Source: Ailanthus altissimus
Taxonomy: Eukaryota > Streptophyta > Magnoliopsida > Sapindales > Simaroubaceae
Reading direction: 5' to 3'
DNA length: 64,000 nucleotides
Assembly (NCBI GenBank): GCA_946807835.1
Contig: OX327697.1
Span: 11,219,001 to 11,283,000 of the forward strand
In this document: positions 33,860 through 46,500 of the stretch, in pieces
Numbering within the stretch: position 1 is the stretch's first letter
Layout: every line of letters begins with the position of its first letter
Notes under the pieces: model-generated
The model's database searches: none
What the model saw: the letters and a program-made list of their open reading frames with translations, nothing else
What the model was told of the DNA's origin: nothing
Program-made: the position numbers and the translations under genes

Positions 33860-36633
33860 GGTAATATCCAATCCCTATTAGTAGTATTGGCGCCTAGATT
33901 TCGGTATAGAACAAATAAGACACCGTAGGGTTACTCGATTTTAACCCTATTAGAAATATTTTCTTTATAGTGCACGTGAGAGATATCAGACCTAATTTGG
34001 TAATTTCACACTTGATCGGTGCGCCGGACGACCCTAGAATATTTTTAGAATTTTTCTCTATTGGTTTGGAAAAGAAAATTTTAATTTACTACATGAATTT
34101 CCATTTAAGGATTATGAATGGAACAAGCCTTTGTTGAGAAACATAATCCATATATTAGAGAATTGACCAATTAGAAGAAATCTCATGGATTGCCAAGTTG
34201 GAAGTTCTAGTTAGTTCTTTGAACTATTCTAACTAAATAGTTACAAATGAACTAATTACATAATTAGTTTTTAACTAATGGCAAATTAGAAGTTTTAAGT
34301 AAGTTGAAGGGCAAAATGGAAAATTGAGGGAGCACTATATATATGTTAGAAGTGTGTAGAAATTTGAAGAGAGATCAAACCAACACTTAGCCAAAAAAAG
34401 AGAGAAATTCGAGCTTCAAAGGGGGTGCTGCTACAGTGACTATTCAAGTTTTTTTTTTTCATGATTTTTCATGTGTAATCAAGCCAAATTAAGGTTACAA
34501 ACCAATCCCTAAGCTCAATTGAAGTCTCTATTAGTGGAAATTCAAGAAAAAGAGGTAAGAAAAGCATCTTTTATAAGTTTGATAAGTGAGAATTCAAGAA
34601 TGTGTTAATTGATGTTCTTATGTGTATTCTTGGCTTAGATTGAGTTAAATTCTAGTTTGGAGCTTGAAGGAGTCATCAATTTAAAGAAATTGGCAAGGTG
34701 AGAATTAGGGTTTTTGGTGATTTTGTTGTAGAGATTTCAATTGATTGTAATTAGGGCTTTAGAATGAAATTGGCATGATTTTGTTGTAATTGGAACAAGA
34801 AATTGAGAAAAGGAATGTGTTGGAACCTAGGGTGAAATTCTGCCACTTTAGGGAAGTTAGGAATTGAGTGGTGTTTTGATTGAATTGTTGTGTGTAAATG
34901 ATGCATTTTGTGAATGGAATGTATATGGTTGATGAAAAACCCAAAAATGAAGAAAATGGGACATAATTGTCCATGTTGGAAAGGTGAAGGGCAAGTATGT
35001 CCAATCAAATGATAAGGTGTTCAATAATTTTCAGGGCGCCGGATGGTGAGTTAGTTTCGATTATGGCCCCGTAACTAAAATCGGGAAGTAGTTTACCTCC
35101 GGGCTTTGTATGCCGATTAGGGCATTTAGTAGTTAAATGAGATTCTAGTGTTCGATTTGGTTCTAAATGTCATTTATGGCGCGTAGGTGAGGATAACCGA
35201 GAGCGTTAACAGGAGCAGGAATCGGGAGCGAAATTGAGCGCGGAGCGGTAGTGAGTGGAAATCTGCCATTTCTTTTACTTTTCGGTTATTATGTTTTCGC
35301 ACAATGACTATGTATGTTTTATGAGCTTTCGATGCATAAACATGATTTATGATCTTGATATATTCATAGACATGCTTTTACATGATAGATTGTGAAACAG
35401 TTTTAAAATTTCTGCATTTGTTTTAAAGCCATTGGTACCCTCAGATTATAATGGTGATGATTGTATTAGACCCGGCCGGTATATCCCGTGCACATGGGCA
35501 GGTCTTGGGTGTGTGTCACTAACTCCGGGAAGTCGGGATATCGAGTCATGTGAGTCGCTCTATGTGTACGGGATATTGTCTCGCTATATGCATGCGATGT
35601 AGGATTCCGCTGCGTAGCCAGTGAGATGTCTTGAGATGTCACTGTGGGTGCTGCTGGTTGAGGTGCCCCGTGACCTACTCACGTATGCGGTGCTAGTTGA
35701 GCCGCTGCGTGGGTATAGAGCTTTAGGGTTACCATTGGTACAATTTAGAAAGAAAATGGCCGAGCGAGAATTTTACTAGTTTTCGATTTACCGATAGCAT
35801 TTATGCATTTTATATGCACACAGTAGTTATTATGTTATACAAATTCTGAATATAGTTTTTCAAAGATGTAGATAAAACCCGCTCGGCAAGATTTCATTAG
35901 CATATGATATTAGAAACCGTTTTACAATTTTACATCTGTTTTAGAAGTATAAATTCTGCATGTACTTTAGAAATTGCTATCTTTGTATAATATTCTAGTA
36001 ATTGAATTCTCATTTACACTCACTGAGCTTCTTTAGCTCACTCGTTTTATGTTTTATATTTTAAACCCCTTTCCCAGGTGCAGGTCTCGGAACGCAAGCT
36101 GTTGATTCTCCTATCGCCGAGTAGTGGGCCGAATTCAAAGATAATTTTTGTACATGTAAATGTGCTAATAGCACTTTTTACTTTATGCATAATAGTTGTA
36201 GGCATGTATATTTGTAAGTATGTGTTGAATCAAGAAGAAGAGATTTCCAGTTTATGATGATCGTTTTTACTTTGTATGATTATGCTTGTTTTATGATTTA
36301 CACGAAATAATTGAGTTGTGTTGGATTTGATTTGAAAAGGACCGGAGGTCCGAATTGGTAGAATTGAGATGTGTTGGAATTAGAAGTGAAATTTCTTTGC
36401 AGGTTTATGTGGATTTTTCGAAAAACAGGGGAAACTCTGTCCGTTTGTTTTTAAAACTAAAAAGTCGTTTTCATGTATATTACTAGATCTTCTTAGTAGT
36501 AACAATAATAGAAAAAGGGGTTCGCCTCGCGGAATTTCTTAACTTATCCAATTAGGTTCGGAGGAATTTCCGTCGGGGTGCCCGGCAGGGCCGCTGGGAT
36601 TTATAGTAGAGGGTCTCGGGTCGGGTCCTGTCA
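33860..36633 (+). mobile_element. Solo gypsy LTR, copy A (2774 bp, TSD TATTC)
   Basis: It begins (T>G)GTAATATCCAATCCC and ends GGGTCGGGTCCTGTCA, flanked by TATTC at 33855-33859 and 36634-36638. Removing it restores the Tat frame context FDVGINVVLF | ERKDQQHLVYSISK. The long LTR and the CCCAGGTGCAGGTCTCGG block near 36075 resemble chromoviral Tekay/Del LTRs; this is inference. It is nearly identical to copy C (58945-61712) in inverted orientation and a more distant relative of copy B (49192-56852). Confidence 0.9.
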
Positions 36634-36638
36634 TATTC

Positions 36639-37000
36639 ATTGAAAGAAAGGATCAACAACACTTAGTCTACTCTATCAGCAAAACTTTAGTAAGTGCTGA
36701 AACTTGCTACATTAGAATTGAAAAGTTAATACTCGCTTTGTTCTACGTAACAAAAAAATTAAGGCACTATTTTGAGGCTAAAAAAGTAATTGTCTTGACA
36801 TCCTACCCAATTAAAACAATTTTGTCACAATCAAACTTGATTAGGCATGTAACTAGATGGGCAATGCGGCTGAGTACTTTTGATCTAGAATATAGACCAG
36901 GGACAATGAAGAAAGGGTAAGTTTAGTTGATTTCTTATTAGAGTTCGAACTTATTCATGATGAGAAACTGAAAAGAAGATGCTAAGCTTGATCAAGTTCC
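36639..37000 (+). pseudogene. Gypsy RNase H domain of element G
   Basis: Translation gives YSISKTLVSAETCYIRIEKL, ILALFYVTKKLRHYFEAKKV, LTSYPIKTILSQSNLIRHVT and RWAMRLSTFDLEYRPGTMKK. This is the first RNase H of a Tat polyprotein, ending with the usual LS-FD-EYRP motif. The part 36738-36920 remains open. Confidence 0.88.
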
Positions 37001-37304
37001 ATGGCAGGTCTTTGTTGACAGATCAATCAAATCAATTGGCGTTGGAAATGGTATTCAGATAGTAACACTTGAAAGAATTGTGTTAGAAAAAGCCTTATGA
37101 TTTAAGTACCAGACGTTAAATAATGAAGCAGAATATAAATCTATAATTAATGGGATGATACTAGCACTAAAACTACATGTTAAAAAGATCTAGCTCAAGG
37201 CAGATTCCCAATTGATGGTGAAACAATTCTTCGAAGAGTATGAAGCCAAAGATGAAAGACTGATGTTATACTTTGATTAAATGCAAGAACTTACGGGTAG
37301 GTTT
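37001..37304 (+). pseudogene. Second (archaeal-type) RNase H of element G, part 1
   Basis: Readable: WQVFVDRSIKSIGVGNGIQI, LNNEAEYKSIINGMILALKL, LKADSQLMVKQFFEEYEAKD and ERLMLYFD. The D-(S)-NNEAEY-DSQL pattern is the additional RNase H found in the Tat lineage. It is cut at 37305 by a copia solo LTR and resumes at 39258. Confidence 0.83.
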
Positions 37305-39252
37305 TGTTGGAGATAGTGCTTACGTGCTATTCTAATTTTGTATAAATATTAATTATTTAATATTTATATAATAAACATTTCAATAAATCGTTAATTATTA
37401 ATTATATAATACTAAGTTTGTTACTTTTTAGACATTGTGGATCTAAAAGGAGTTTAGATATGATTTAAAAGAGTATAGGTTAGCGCTAAAACTTAGCATT
37501 ACAAGAGTTATAACCTTATCTGAAATAGGATAAAGACCGGGAATATAGTAATGACATAGTTGTAAGGAACTGCAAATGGTGCTAAGAAATGTCATTATGT
37601 TCTATGTTTTTGAAAACATAGTCCCTAATCTATGGTTGCTGACACGGGTCAATTAGTATACTTGTAGATCAGTATGTGTCTATATCTGGATTGTTCAGAT
37701 GATCTGTCTTAGTAGACCGTAGGCTTAGTGGAAGCTCGTATAGGCATGTAGGTATTCAATAAGGATGGGGCATTGAACAAACTCACGAGGACCTTCAATA
37801 GACATTCCAAAGAGCCGTCAATAGATGATTTCTCAAGTTGAGTAGTATTCGTGGTCCTTGGACTTGAGTGCTACGGTGGACTTGTGAGTAATCCATCATC
37901 CTTTGATTCTACGTATATCAGAGACATTTCATGGTCTGACCTCTTGGTGTTATTAGGTATAGTTTGATGCTCAAAGAGTTCAGTGTACGTTGATATATGA
38001 TCCATTAGCTTATATGGGTGAGTTATATATCTTAATGCTTTAAGATTATATTTCAAGAAGTCTTATGGCCACATGCATGAAACTTCAAAAAAGAGTTTTG
38101 TGCAGGGTTAAACAATATTGTATAGGAGTTTGTAGATATTGTTTACAAAAATACAAATCTAAGTTCACGGTCAAACATGTAGAGATTTAACAATGATGAT
38201 CTATATCTTTGTTCTTCGAAGATATAGGTGGTGGAAGGATTACATGTACATGGTTGACCTTAACTTGTATGATTCAATGGGTCATTTTGTAATATCCATA
38301 ATGTGTGTGTAGGGCATTGTTCATAAACTTACAGAATAGTTCCATAAGATAAACGAGTGTGAACCTAGGGAATCTCATAATATGAAGTATACTCATTGAG
38401 CATTGGGGTAGCGGACCGGGTTAAACGGTTATATTCAAAAAAAATTTAGAAAGTAGGATTTATTTTAGGATTTCTTGAGAAGCACACGTATCAAGGTTTA
38501 AGTGTTAAACAAAAATTTTATTAGTTAAAGTGGTTAACTAATAGAAGTTGACGCATGACATCCATGCATGACCATTTATGTGACAAATGACATCATACAT
38601 GGAAAAGGATGTGACAAATGTCACTTATGCAAATGGTTTGCATGGATTATGGTTGACACTTGTTAAACATGCAAAAACTGAAAAGAATAACAATGTGAAA
38701 AGTGTTTTCATTTTGTAAGTCAAAGTAATTCTGCCAAGTGTGGAAAAATTTTGATAGTTTGACACTTTAGTCCTAACTTCATAGATTATGGTTGACACTT
38801 GTCAAATATGCAAAAACTGAAAAGAATAACAATGTGAAAAGTGTTTTCATTTTGTGAGTCAAAGTAATTCTGCCAAGTGTGGAAAAATTTTGATAGTTTC
38901 ACACTTTAGTCCTAACTTCATTTTTGGCCTTTTGAGAGAGAACAAAAGTTGTTCAATTTAAGCCTGTTAAAAATTTAAAATGCTGCTATTTTAGATTCTT
39001 CAATCCCACCGGCATTAGGAACTAGAATTGTTCGCAAGATTGCTTTGATGTGAGTTTTGAAAAATGATTCATCTCTGAAAGTCTTCAAGGGTGAGTTTAT
39101 GGAACTTTTAGTTTAAATAATTTACATTCAGTATGTGTTTGTTGAATAGAAAATTAGATTTCCATTCCACTGTGCATTGTATGTATGACATGCATTATAA
39201 ATTCAATGAACACAATTTCTCATGCATACACTCTCACGTAACATACACAATA
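37305..39252 (+). mobile_element. Solo copia LTR (1948 bp, TSD GGTTT)
   Basis: It starts TGTTGGAGATAGTGCTTACG and ends ...ACATACACAATA, flanked by GGTTT at 37300-37304 and 39253-39257. Same LTR family as element F and the LTR at 12525. Near 38630-38940 a ~120-bp segment ending TTTTGATAGTTTGACACTTT / TTTTGATAGTTTCACACTTT is present twice in tandem (about 38643-38780 and 38785-38920). Confidence 0.85.
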
Positions 39253-39450
39253 GGTTTCAATACTTTACCCTATCCCAAATTTTGGGAGAAGAAAATTAAC
39301 AGGCAGACAAATTAGTAAATAAGGCATCCAATATGAATGAAGAAGGAATTTGCGAAACAAAGATCAAGTTGCTATATAGGCCAAGCATCACCATGGAATG
39401 CCATCAATCTAAAAACATATTACATATAAGTAAGAGCTATGATCTTTTTT
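39253..39450 (+). pseudogene. Second RNase H of element G, part 2
   Basis: After the insertion the frame continues FQYFTLSQILGEEN, QADKLVNKASNMNEEGICET and YRPSITMEC. This is the terminal part of the additional RNase H (a Q-REEN-QAD-LAK motif) and the linker that normally leads into integrase. No integrase zinc finger or D,D-35-E core follows; tandem repeats begin about 200 bp later. Confidence 0.8.
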
Positions 39451-39574
39451 TACAAGATCTTATCTCTATTTTTTCTTATGAAGTAAAAGAAGTTTTTGTT
39501 TTAATACTTGTGCTTCAGATAAAATTACTAACACTATTTGTACAAAGATACAAGATATCTTCTTTTCAAATATA

Positions 39575-40545
39575 TCATGACAATAAAAATCTTGCAGTTA
39601 AAAGCAAGCAGTAAATTTGCAAGTATTCTAACATAACTCGTTGTGTGGATAAAAGATGGATGAGTATATCACACTATTATAATAAAAAAATGACTGAGTA
39701 TGTCGTACCTTTATAATAAAAAAATGACTGAGTATGTCACACTATTATAATCAAAAGACGACTAAATATGTCGCATAAATCTAAAGACGACTAAGTATGT
39801 CGCACCCTCATAATTAAAAGATGACTGAGTATGTTGCACCATTATAAGTAAAAGATGACTAATCATGTTACACAAATCAAAAGGCGACTAATTATGTTGC
39901 ATTGTCATATCAAAGGACAACTAATTATGTTGCACATTTATGCTCATAATATGACTAATCATGTTGCATATTCATACTCACAAGACGACTAATTATGTCA
40001 CACCATTATATCAAAAATTGATTAATCACGTCGCATATTCATACTCTTAAGATGATTAATCATGTCGTACATTTATTGTCAAGTGACAACTAATCACATC
40101 GTACATTTATAGTCAAAAGATGAGTAATTACCTCGCATGTTCATAATTAAAATATGACTAATTATGTCGCATATTTATATTCAAAAGATGACTAATTATG
40201 TCGCATGTTCAGAATTAAAAGACGACTAATTATGTAAATATTCATAATCGAAAGACGACTAATCGTGTCACACAATCAAATTCAAAAGACAACTAATCGT
40301 GTTGCACGATTAAAACCAAAAGATGATCAATCTTGTCGCACAATCAAAACCAAAAGACAACTAAATAAGTCACAAGATTAAAAGACGACTAAACAAATCG
40401 CACGATTAAAAGACGACTAAATAAGTCGCACGATTGAAAAGAGACTAATCGTGTCACATTCACAGTCAAAAGACAACTAATTATGTCATATACCTAAAAT
40501 AAAAAAGACAAGTAGTCATGCCGCATACTCATAACTCAAAGAGAT
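39575..40545 (+). repeat. Minisatellite array 1 in the Tat 3' region
   Basis: About 30 degenerate units of 27-34 bp with the core AAAGACGACTAATTATGTCG, each containing a small dyad (CGAC ... GTCG). The array is entered through TAACATAACTCGTTGTGTGG near 39628. Translation is empty of long frames. Confidence 0.88.
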
Positions 40546-40664
40546 TTTTGTATCGCCATCTGCATCAAATAAAATATAGAACTTTGCTAAAAAAAAGTAA
40601 TTAAAATTGGTTTCAAAGAGTTCTAAAAAGAGAAAGAATCACAAGAGGTAGAGAAAAATGAAAA
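40546..40664 (+). repeat. Pol-region fragment between arrays
   Basis: TATCGCCATCTGCATCAAAT and what follows resemble 32490-32580 near the protease/reverse-transcriptase linker of the same element (ATCGCCATCTGCATCAAACA). Confidence 0.6.
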
Positions 40665-40835
40665 GACGGATGCGAGTTGTCAAATCTTGCGAGTTACAAA
40701 TCATATGAGTTGTTAAAGCATGTGAGTTGCCAAAGCATATAAGTTACCAAAATACGTGAGTTATCAAAGTATGCAAGTTACCAAATTAGGCGAGTTTCCA
40801 AAACCACGTAAGTCATCAAAATCTTGCAAAGTACT
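40665..40835 (+). repeat. Second minisatellite, ~17-bp unit
   Basis: About nine units around GCATGTGAGTTGCCAAA, distinct in sequence and period from array 1. Confidence 0.8.
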
Positions 40836-40889
40836 CATTTACACAAAGCTTTTAAATGAAAGTTATTAGCTATATAAAATGCAAACTGT

Positions 40890-41377
40890 TCTCTTCACAA
40901 TCATACCATGACAACAAAATTTTATAATTAAAAGGAAACAATAGAATTACAAATTATATCCTAACATAACTCGTTGTATAGTTATAAAGATGACTAAACA
41001 AGTCATATAATTAAAAGACGACTAATTATATCGCATATTCAACATAAAAAGACAACTAAGTATGTTGCATCTCCATGATTAGAAAATGACTAAATAAGTC
41101 ACATGATGAAAAGACGACTAGTGATGTCGTACGATCAAAATAAAAGATGACTAATCATGTCGTACACTTATAAACAAAAGATGAATATTCCTATCACATA
41201 CTCATAGCCAAAAGACAATTATTCATGTTGTATATTCAGAGCCAAAAAATCAATGATAAAATCGCATAATAAAAAATAATCAATTATAGTACATAGAAAA
41301 TTAAAAAAAATGATAAATTATATCGTACATTCAAATAAGACAAAAATTCATACAATTAAATTAAATTCGAAAGCGAC
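40890..41377 (+). repeat. Minisatellite array 1, second block
   Basis: It begins with the same lead-in as the first block (CATGACAACAAAATTTTATA, then CCTAACATAACTCGTTGTAT) and continues with AAAGACGACTA units to the LTR insertion at 41378. One or two more units follow at 42762-42810 after the insertion. The blocks look like copies of one larger repeat. Confidence 0.78.
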
Positions 41378-42761
41378 TAATGCGATATTTCTATATCTTA
41401 AAATTAAACGCAAGTATACGCTACTGTAACAAGTAATAAAGGGACTTATAAAGTCGGATGTCGAACCTACTAGGATAATTTTTATTTTCTACCAAGTACT
41501 AAAATTATATCTTTCTTATAATTATTTAAAAAAATTAAATCTTAATTTTACAATAAATTTAAGTAAAATAAAAGTGCAGAAAATAAATGACACAACTCAA
41601 ATAAAATAAGAAGATATCAATATAGAGAAAGGTTAGGGTTAATTACTATCCTTCAATATGTTTTCTAAAGATTAATCCTTTTAATATTTATATCCTTCAA
41701 TTCTTATTATTGGTCATGACACTAATGTATTCACAAGCCTCTCCCAAGGTCATGCAAGTATATCTTAATTTACCAAATACCCATATTTCTATAGTCCTTG
41801 TAATAAGGTTCATTTAAGAACAAGTCTTATTGACCATACATGCCAATTAGGTATATTCTTATCCTAATTCGAAACTTACATATGCAACATTGAATGTTAA
41901 TCTACAATTATGCATCAAATTATTTAGATCTAAATACAACGATGTCTCTTCCGAGTTTATCAAAGTATTACCAAATCATTCACAATATTGATCAGATATA
42001 ATGAAGCATTAAGAACAAATAATTTGAATAATAAAGATTTGAGTTCAAATAAATATTAAAAAGATCCAATAATTAAACACTCATATTAAGTTTAAGTAAT
42101 AACCCTAGAAAATGAATTTAGCTTATGATAACAAGAGAATTATAACTGAAAAATAAAATAAACATAATACAACCAAAAGCAAACTAATATAGATGTCAAT
42201 TTGCAATTACTTGATATGCTAAAGATTCGCCAATAATCTATTGTTTCTTTGAATTCCCTTTGTTTCTCTCTCTAAAATTGATTTTCTTCAATGTGTTATG
42301 GCTCTAAAAGCTTTAAGTTATATGCCCTTTGAGGTCTGAAATGAGTGACCTTTTATATGGAGATTGATTAGAGTCTTGGAGTTGTATCTCTTTTAGGTTT
42401 AGGAAAAATTACACTGTTCACCGCTACATCGAAATACTGTTCATCTTTCGGGAAAAGTACTGTAGCGCGGGCATTGTTCACTTGAAGCTGTAGCAAGATG
42501 TCTTGGGCACGAAAATTGTCACTGGGGTGAAATACTGTTCACTACATCAGTGATATACTGTGGCAAAATCACTATTTATAGAGAATGTAGCTATGTTACT
42601 GTAGCATTTTATGTTTCGCCTTGTTTTTCTTAAATTTTCATCTCCAATTGCTCCATTAACTCTAAACCTATAAAATATATAAAAAGCATAATACTTTTAT
42701 TAAAATGAGCAATTAATCAAGTTAAAGGAGTGAAAATAATAGATATAATTTAAACTTATTA
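41378..42761 (-). mobile_element. Solo gypsy-like LTR (1384 bp) in minisatellite array
   Basis: In element sense it starts TAATAAGTTTAAATT and ends GATATAGAAATATCGCATTA. The sense strand has TATAAAAGG near 42357, a likely TATA box. Flanks GCGAC (41373-41377) and ACGAC (42762-42766) agree at 4 of 5 bases. Its last ~700 bp are highly similar to those of the LTR at 44111-45492, and the lengths agree (1384 and 1382 bp). Family: Athila-like at best. Confidence 0.8.
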
Positions 42762-42810
42762 ACGACTAAGAACAAAAAGTGAATAATCATGTCGCACGGT
42801 AATAAAGAAA

Positions 42811-43549
42811 AAGTGGAGTGAAAAAACATTACTATTCACTTACACTTATAACACATTTTCAATCTCAAATATAACAACTAATAAAAGATCATCAAATTGT
42901 ATTCATCCAATACCAAATAATATATAAAGTATGCTTAGTATGCATATCTTAAAAGAAGATATATATATAACTATATAAAAAAATTAAAAAAAAAAAAGAA
43001 AAAGAAAGAGAAAACAAATGTAAGCAAAAAGTTAGAAAAACCCTTCGAATACTTCTTAGAAAGGAAAAAAAAAAGGGTTGCGCATATGATTAACACTTAA
43101 TAAACATCTCAAAATATATCTAAAATAACATTTGATATACACCAAGTATGAAATAATCCAAATATATTCTAAAGATATACCCCAAAATATACTTCAAACC
43201 AAACTAAAGATCTTTTATCTCTTCTTGACTCATAACGAGTTTAGAATCCATAATAAAAAGATCAGCGAGTTGTTGAAATACTAAATCATCAACAAGCTTT
43301 TTCTCCTTATTGGCAAAGGCAACAACATTAATAAAAGCAGCAAATAACTCACTTTGACTAGATGCTAAATTAGCTGTCAAACTTTAAGCAAAAAAGACTT
43401 ATTTTCTTTCAACAAAACATCCTTTTGATCGGCCTCGAGTTGAACATATGCAAAATCAAACCCAAGTTGTAACTTCTCGATCTTTCTCCTTCAATAAGAC
43501 ATCTTTTTTTATCAGCAACGAATTAGATAGATGTGAGTAGTGCCTTAAG
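42811..43549. other. 3' tail of element G with an antisense coding-like fragment
   Basis: A/T-rich sequence with poly(A) runs (42980-43010, 43060-43075). On the minus strand 43200-43500 reads ANKEKKLVDDLVFQQLADLF, IMDSKLVMSQEE and, in another frame, FAYVQLEADQKDVLLKENKS. These are helix-rich, charged strings that look like decayed protein. Some Tat elements carry an extra antisense ORF in this place, but I did not recognise the protein. Confidence 0.4.
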
Positions 43550-46500
43550 GGTTAGGGTTGATGCTTACGTGTCATCCTTGAATGTACATATACTTGTGTA
43601 TTTATACAAGTATACATTCTCATTAAATCGCTAATACCTATTAATATGGTACTATACAATGTAACATTATAGACATTGTATGATTTGAAGAAGTTCAGAT
43701 TAGATCTAAAAGAATTTAAATAAGGGTCTACAGTTAGCCACGCTAAGAGATATAAATATTAAATGTTAGCACAGCTAATTGTTAGCTGGTTATAATACTC
43801 AGTGAAGATCCAAAATTTGGAGCCTTGTCGGTAATGGGACATAGACCCGGGAATATATTAGTAACTACATAGTTACAAGAGTTGCTAGAAAATATCAGTT
43901 GCGCAAGTATGTTCTCAAATATTGTCCCTGATCTATTTCTACCGATGCAAGTCTGTAGGTGGATACCTTTATATAGATCAGCATATGTTGTACCTATAAG
44001 GTATAGATAGTTATTCTTAGCCGACCGTGAGCTTGGAGCTCGTATTGATATATGGGTATCCAATTAGAACTGGATATAGGACAGACTCACGAGGGCTTCC
44101 GATAGACATGTGATAAGGGTAAAATTGCCATATATTTTCTCATGATTTTATTTTGATATTTTATTATTTTATGAGAATAGATGGCTATTTATGTGCTTTA
44201 TTGTTATTTATAGGGACTTGAACAAAATTTAAAGAAAGAATGCAAAAGGAGCAAAAACAGGGACTAAAATGCAAAGTTTTTAAAATATGAGTCTAGCGCC
44301 CCCGCGGCACAAGTATTGTCGCCCTAGCTCTGGAATAGTGATCGAAATAAGAAAAAGACCTGTTTAAGTTGCGTCTGGTGCTCCAGCGCCGAAGATTCAC
44401 TGCGCTAGCGATGCTCCAGAGCCCCAGCGCTATCAGTCCACCGCTCCAGCGATGAAGCTGTTTTCATGCAGTGCCCCAGCGACAACAGCATAGCGCGCCA
44501 ACGGTAGGGCGAATCCTAGTACGACTAGAATTGAGTTTTTCAAGTTCAAATCAAACCCTATAAAAGGCTACTCGACCCTAGACGTAAAGGGAGACCAGAG
44601 AAGAACCTAGGACAAGAAAAAGAGAACTTAGAGCAGTTCAAGAGCACCAAGAATCCAGAGCAACATCAATCAAAAGCAATTCGACGTCTACATCGGTTTG
44701 CGATTGATTATATCATGTTTTATTTTTATTTTTATTGCTGTGATTCTCTTGTAGCTATGAACTAATTTATTTTCTAGGGTTAATATTTGAACTCAATATG
44801 TGCGCTTAAATTGCCATATCTTTTAGTATTTAATAAACTTAATCATTTATTATTTAATTTACTTGTGTTTAATGCTTCAATATATCTGGCCAATATATAG
44901 TGAATGAGTTGGTAATATGTTGATAAACTCGGAAGAGGAATCAATATATTTAGACCTAGGTAATTTGATGCATGATTGTAGAGTAACATTCAATACTACA
45001 TATGCAAGTTTCAACTTAGGATAGAAATATACCTAGTTGGCATATATGATCAATAAGACCTAATCTTAATGAATCTTAGTTTATTACAAGTACCATAGGA
45101 ATATAGGTATTTGGTAAATTAGGGTATACTTGCATGACCTTGGAAGAGGCTTGTGAATACATTAGCGTCTTGATCAATAATAAAGATTAAGTGAGTTAAA
45201 TATTAGAAGATTAATCATTAAAAAGCATATTGAGGGATAATATTAATCCTAGGTTTTCTCTACATTGCTATCACCTAATTTTCTTTGCATTGTGTTTTGC
45301 TTTTATATTTTCTGCATTCATTCTTAGATTTTTATTTTTCTGAATAAATATTAGGAAGACATAATTGTAGTAATTGGTCTAAAAGAAGAATTTATCCCTG
45401 TGGGTTCGACATTCGACTAATTAGTCTCTTTATTACTTGCATACGATAGTGTATACTTGCACTTAATTTTATGATATAGAAATATCGCATCAACACCCTA
45501 TGTAAGCCATCGACAGAGGATCTTCTCGAGTTAAGTAGTATACATAGTCCTTTGACCTGAGTGCCACGGTGGACTTGTAAGTGATCCACCATACTTTGGT
45601 TTCACGTATGTCACAGATCTTTCATGGTGTGACCGCTAGGTGTTGCTGGGTATGGTCCGATGCTTATAGGGTCTGATGCATACAGATATGGGATCTGTTA
45701 GCTTGCATAGGGAGTTTGATATCCAGATGCTTCGAGACTATATCTCGATACTTTGAGACTATATCTCAGAAAGTCTTGTGGCCACAAGCATTAATCTTGA
45801 AAAAATATTTATGTCAAGGTAGAACAATATGTGCAAATATGGCAAAGGAGTTTGCACATATTGTTCAGTGAGATACCAGTCTTGGTATATGACATGGATG
45901 AACACATGGGAATTTAACGATGATAATCTATATTCTCGCACATTCAGGATATCATGACGGAAGGACTATATGTATGCGTTATGACCTCAACTTGTATGGT
46001 TCAACGTGTTGATTTGTAATATCCGTGACGTGTGCATGGGGCATTGTTCTTGGACTCATGGAATAGTTCCTTTTGATAAATTGGGCGTGGACTTAGGGAG
46101 TCCCGCGATATAGTGTACTTGTTGTGCACTAAGAGTGTGCTGAATTAAATTGTTTAATTCAGCAATATCCAGCAAAACTACGAGAATGTGTGCGTGTCTG
46201 TATTTAAGTGTTAAATACAAAAACTAGTCAATAATTGTTATTTACTAATTGTATAATGACACGCGACGCATTGTGGACCTTCGGTGGAGTTTATCCAAAT
46301 GTGAAATTTGGTGGGACCTGTTAAAGGGTAGACTTGGTAACTATTTATTAGGGGCAAAATAGTCATTTTACATATTAATTATTTAATTGTTAAATAATAA
46401 AAAACATCTCATTATTATATATTATTATATTATTATAATGGGTAATAGTTGTCACCCATTTATTTATTTAATATTATTATTGTATATGCAAGGTGGCTTT

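Larger units (their letters stand above)
31790..43549 (+). mobile_element. Tat-lineage Ty3/gypsy element G, no integrase seen, nested insertions
   Basis: The plus strand holds, in order, a gag/protease region, reverse transcriptase, RNase H, a second (archaeal-type) RNase H, then minisatellite arrays instead of integrase. Dual RNase H and tandem repeats downstream of pol are known marks of the Tat/Ogre/Retand lineage. Insertions at 33860-36633, 37305-39252 and 41378-42761 split it. Its left limit and LTRs are not recognised; on the right it is cut by copia element F at 43550. Confidence 0.82.

Noticed and set aside
34751..35008. Open frame shared with 60568-60814 (MDILALHLSNMDNY...)
   Set aside because: Lies antisense in the solo LTR copies A and C; shared because the LTRs are near-identical, not because of coding constraint (copy B lacks it).
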